Assembly (NCBI RefSeq): GCF_015159595.1
Contig: NZ_CP063304.1
Coordinates: forward strand, 496,001-560,000
DNA: 64,000 nucleotides
Direction: 5' to 3'
Origin: Blautia liquoris
GTDB lineage: Bacteria > Bacillota > Clostridia > Lachnospirales > Lachnospiraceae
Under the pieces are notes generated by a model, which saw nothing but the letters and a program-made list of their open reading frames with translations, had not been told where the DNA came from and did not search any database. Both the position numbers and the translations under genes were made by a program. Of this stretch, positions 61,956 through 64,000 are shown one piece after another (position 1 is the first letter of the stretch; each line of letters opens with the position of its first letter).

Positions 61956-62792
61956 ATGCGGGTTGAGAAAGTAATTAATAATAATGTTGTTAGTACCAAA
62001 GATGAAAACAGCCGTGAAGTGGTTGTCATGGGAAAAGGATTAGGGTTTAAAGCAAAGCGGGGAGATATGATTCGAGAAGATCGAATTGAAAAGATATTCC
62101 ACATGGAAAGCCAGAGCTCAGTAGATAAATTCAAAGTGTTATTAGAAAAAATGCCCTTGGAGCATATACAGGTGACAAGTAAGATCGTGGAACATGCCAA
62201 AAAGGTTCTTAATAAAAAACTAAACCCGAATATTTACATTACATTAACCGATCACATCAATTTTGCTGTCGAACGGTATAGGCAGGGCATGATGTTTCAA
62301 AATCCTTTAGTATTGGAGGTGAAGAACTTTTATCGTCAGGAATATTTGATTGGGAAATATGCGGTTGACCTGATCGGAAAAGAATTAAAAGTGGCTTTGT
62401 CTGTGGACGAAGTTGTCTCAATTGCTCTTCATATTGTAAATGCAGAATATAATACGCAAATGAGTGAGGCAATCCATATTACAAAATGTATTCCCGAAAT
62501 TCTTGACATTGTAGAGGAGTATTTTAATATTCGGCTGGATAAAGAATCTCTACATTATGAGCGCTTTGTAACTCATTTGAAATTCCTGACCCAGAGAATT
62601 GTTAAGAAAGAATTATTAGATAATAAGGACAAAGAATTTGAAGAAGCGATTGAGAGATTATACCCAAGAGAGTTTAAATGTGCCAGAGAAGTAAAAGGTT
62701 ATATTGAAGAACATTTTGAGTATCAGATTACAGAGGAAGAATTGGCTTACCTGACAGTGCACATCAGACGAGTGATTTTAGCAGATCAATGA
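61956..62792 (+). CDS. BglG/LicT-family transcriptional antiterminator
   Basis: 278 aa. The N-terminal RNA-binding CAT domain (1-57; VEKVINNNVVSTKDENSREVVVMGKGLGFKAKRGD) is followed by two PTS-regulation domains (about 65-170 and 175-278) with the regulatory histidines in LTDHINFAVER, IALHIVNAE, HLKFLTQRI and LTVHIRRV. PTS proteins phosphorylate these and switch RNA binding on with sugar supply. The adjacent EIIA-Glc and EIIC genes suggest a glucose-type sugar. Confidence 0.92.
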   Translation: MRVEKVINNNVVSTKDENSREVVVMGKGLGFKAKRGDMIREDRIEKIFHMESQSSVDKFKVLLEKMPLEHIQVTSKIVEHAKKVLNKKLNPNIYITLTDHINFAVERYRQGMMFQNPLVLEVKNFYRQEYLIGKYAVDLIGKELKVALSVDEVVSIALHIVNAEYNTQMSEAIHITKCIPEILDIVEEYFNIRLDKESLHYERFVTHLKFLTQRIVKKELLDNKDKEFEEAIERLYPREFKCAREVKGYIEEHFEYQITEEELAYLTVHIRRVILADQ

Positions 62793-62822
62793 CAGAAAAT
62801 AGTTGAAATTAAGGAGATAAAA

Positions 62823-63305
62823 ATGTTTGGTAAATTAAAAGGAGTTTTAGGTAAGACAAAAAATGTTGTCTTAGCACCAGTGCAAGGTGAGGTATGTCCT
62901 CTTAGCGAGGTAAAGGATCCAACATTTAGTACGGAGATGCTTGGGAGAGGTGTTTCAATAAAACCGGAAAGGGGGAGAATCGTGGCACCGGCGGATGGTG
63001 TCATTACAACTCTATTTGAGACGAAACATGCGGTCAGTATTACAACGGATTTCGGTGCAGAGATACTGATACATGTAGGTCTGGATACAGTGAAATTAAA
63101 AGGAAAATACTTTGTGTCTTATGCTGAGACAGACGACAGAGTAAAAAAAGGGGACCTGCTGATAGAATTTGATATGGATAATATAAAAAAAGCAGGCTAT
63201 GAAGTTATTACACCGGTTGTAATCTGTAATTCGGATCGTTTTCCCAATATGGAGACAACAACTGGTCAGAGAGTAAAAGAACTGGATGAAATTATAAGAC
63301 TATAA
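62823..63305 (+). CDS. PTS system glucose-type EIIA component
   Basis: 160 aa, EIIA-Glc family. Typical motifs: PVQGEVCPLSEVKDPTFSTEMLGRGVSIKPERGRIVAPADGVI, and the phosphorylated His in EILIHVGLDTVKLKGKYF. It passes phosphate from HPr to EIIB. As a stand-alone domain it probably serves the EIIC protein encoded next and may signal to the antiterminator. Confidence 0.92.
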   Translation: MFGKLKGVLGKTKNVVLAPVQGEVCPLSEVKDPTFSTEMLGRGVSIKPERGRIVAPADGVITTLFETKHAVSITTDFGAEILIHVGLDTVKLKGKYFVSYAETDDRVKKGDLLIEFDMDNIKKAGYEVITPVVICNSDRFPNMETTTGQRVKELDEIIRL

Positions 63306-63325
63306 GACAAAGGGGGATATACTAT

Positions 63326-64000
63326 ATGATGAAATATCTGCAAAGATTAGGGAAATCTTTAATGTTGCCGGTTGCAACCTTGCCAATTGCCGGGATTCTT
63401 ATGGGTATAGGTTACGCGATTAGCTCAACCAGCTGGGGCGCTGACAGTGTCATCTCCGTGTTTTTGACAAAAGCCGGAGGTTCTGTGATCGACAATTTAC
63501 CAATTCTGTTTGCTATAGGGATCGGTATTGGAATGGCTAAGAATAATGACGGTGCCGCTGCGCTTGCGGCACTTGTATCCTGGCTTATGATAACGAATTT
63601 GCTCTCTAGCGATACGGTAGCAGCCATGACCGGCGCAGAAGCGAACATGGCATTTGATATGATTGAAAATGTCTTTATTGGTATTATTGCTGGTATCATA
63701 GGCTCTTCCTGCTATAACAAGTTTAAGAATACAAAGCTTCCGGACGCACTAGCTTTCTTCAGTGGAAAGCGAAGCGTTGCTCTTGTTACGGCGGGTGTTT
63801 CTATATTAGTAAGTATTGTATTGTTCTTTGCATGGCCATTTGTATATGGGCTACTGGTGAAGTTTGGAAAAGCAATTATCAGTACTAAGGCCATTGGAGT
63901 AGGTATCTATCAGTTCTTTAATCGGCTACTCATACCCACGGGCCTTCATCATGCACTGAATTCTGTATTCTGGTTCGATGTTGCGGGCATCAATGATCTG
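63326..64000 (+). CDS. PTS system EIIC component, glucose/maltose/N-acetylglucosamine family, 3'-truncated by window edge
   Basis: The first 225 codons are present. The N-terminus MMKYLQRLGKSLMLPVATLPIAGILMGIGYAI and GGSVIDNLPILFAIGIGIGMAKNNDGAAALAAL are typical of the EIIC permease of the glucose family; RLLIPTGLHHALNSVFWFD is the conserved loop region. At least five hydrophobic segments are seen. The EIIB domain is probably fused at the missing C-terminus. ATG 63326 follows AAAGGGGG. Confidence 0.92.
   Translation, partial: MMKYLQRLGKSLMLPVATLPIAGILMGIGYAISSTSWGADSVISVFLTKAGGSVIDNLPILFAIGIGIGMAKNNDGAAALAALVSWLMITNLLSSDTVAAMTGAEANMAFDMIENVFIGIIAGIIGSSCYNKFKNTKLPDALAFFSGKRSVALVTAGVSILVSIVLFFAWPFVYGLLVKFGKAIISTKAIGVGIYQFFNRLLIPTGLHHALNSVFWFDVAGINDL

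Noticed and set aside
1-64000. tRNA or rRNA genes
   Set aside because: No tRNA cloverleaf or rRNA-like segments were recognised by eye in any intergenic region.

Overview
The window looks like chromosomal DNA of an anaerobic, spore-forming, low-GC Firmicute, most likely a gut Lachnospiraceae/Clostridia member. The reasons are a SpoIIID gene, an ethanolamine operon controlled by an EutVW/ANTAR pair, a HisZ-dependent histidine operon, desulfoferrodoxin, strong AGGAGG ribosome sites with many TTG/GTG starts, and consensus sigma-A promoters. The species cannot be named from the sequence.

Layout: (1) 1-5.0 kb: 3' part of purA, a lipoprotein, glycyl-tRNA synthetase, a receiver-less OmpR-type DNA-binding protein convergent with a Crp/Fnr regulator, and spoIIID. 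(2) 5.1-23.6 kb: a 22-gene ethanolamine-utilisation microcompartment operon. It has a consensus promoter, then a dual-hairpin/terminator leader of the ANTAR antitermination type, then eutG-S-P-V-W-A-B-C-L-(BMC-K)-E-M-M-T-D(pduL)-J-hyp-N-(pduS-like)-(pduT-like)-H-Q. The operon encodes its own sensor kinase and antiterminator, permease, B12-dependent lyase with its reactivase and adenosyltransferase, aldehyde and alcohol dehydrogenases, phosphotransacylase, six kinds of shell protein and an electron-transfer pair for the shell. (3) 23.6-32.2 kb: guaA, then a patchwork with a truncated RpiB-like gene, a small pyrophosphatase-like gene, a frameshifted IS91-type transposase, a large wall-anchored surface protein, an IS1634-type remnant, a flavoprotein, and a NifX-like/DUF134 pair. 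(4) 32.3-35.6 kb: an unidentified structured repeat, an orphan LytTR regulator and a two-gene ATPase/TOPRIM-like candidate defence module. (5) 35.7-43.3 kb: the complete hisZGDCBHAF-IE operon with a promoter and a palindromic operator candidate.

(6) 43.3-49.9 kb: a Y-family polymerase with a YolD-like partner, two tandem copies of the structured repeat, desulfoferrodoxin, a flavin reductase, an alkyltransferase-like protein, a YgjP-type metallopeptidase and RecQ. (7) 49.9-55.9 kb: aconitase, an arginase-fold protein and a large PEP/pyruvate-binding protein with a KaiC-like N-terminus. (8) 56-61.7 kb: a carbohydrate cluster (GH172, a GntR/LacI-type regulator, GH125, GH76) without signal peptides. 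Two of its transcripts begin with a related hairpin element. (9) 61.8-64 kb: a BglG/LicT-type antiterminator with its RAT/terminator leader, PTS EIIA-Glc and the start of a PTS EIIC gene cut by the window end.

The most intriguing unexplained signals are a 179-nt element in 191-nt-period arrays, present once upstream of the LytTR gene and twice in tandem upstream of desulfoferrodoxin, whose few differences are base-pair compensating; and a 42-nt leader repeat at the presumed 5' end of the GH125 mRNA with a degenerate relative at the 5' end of the neighbouring regulator mRNA.
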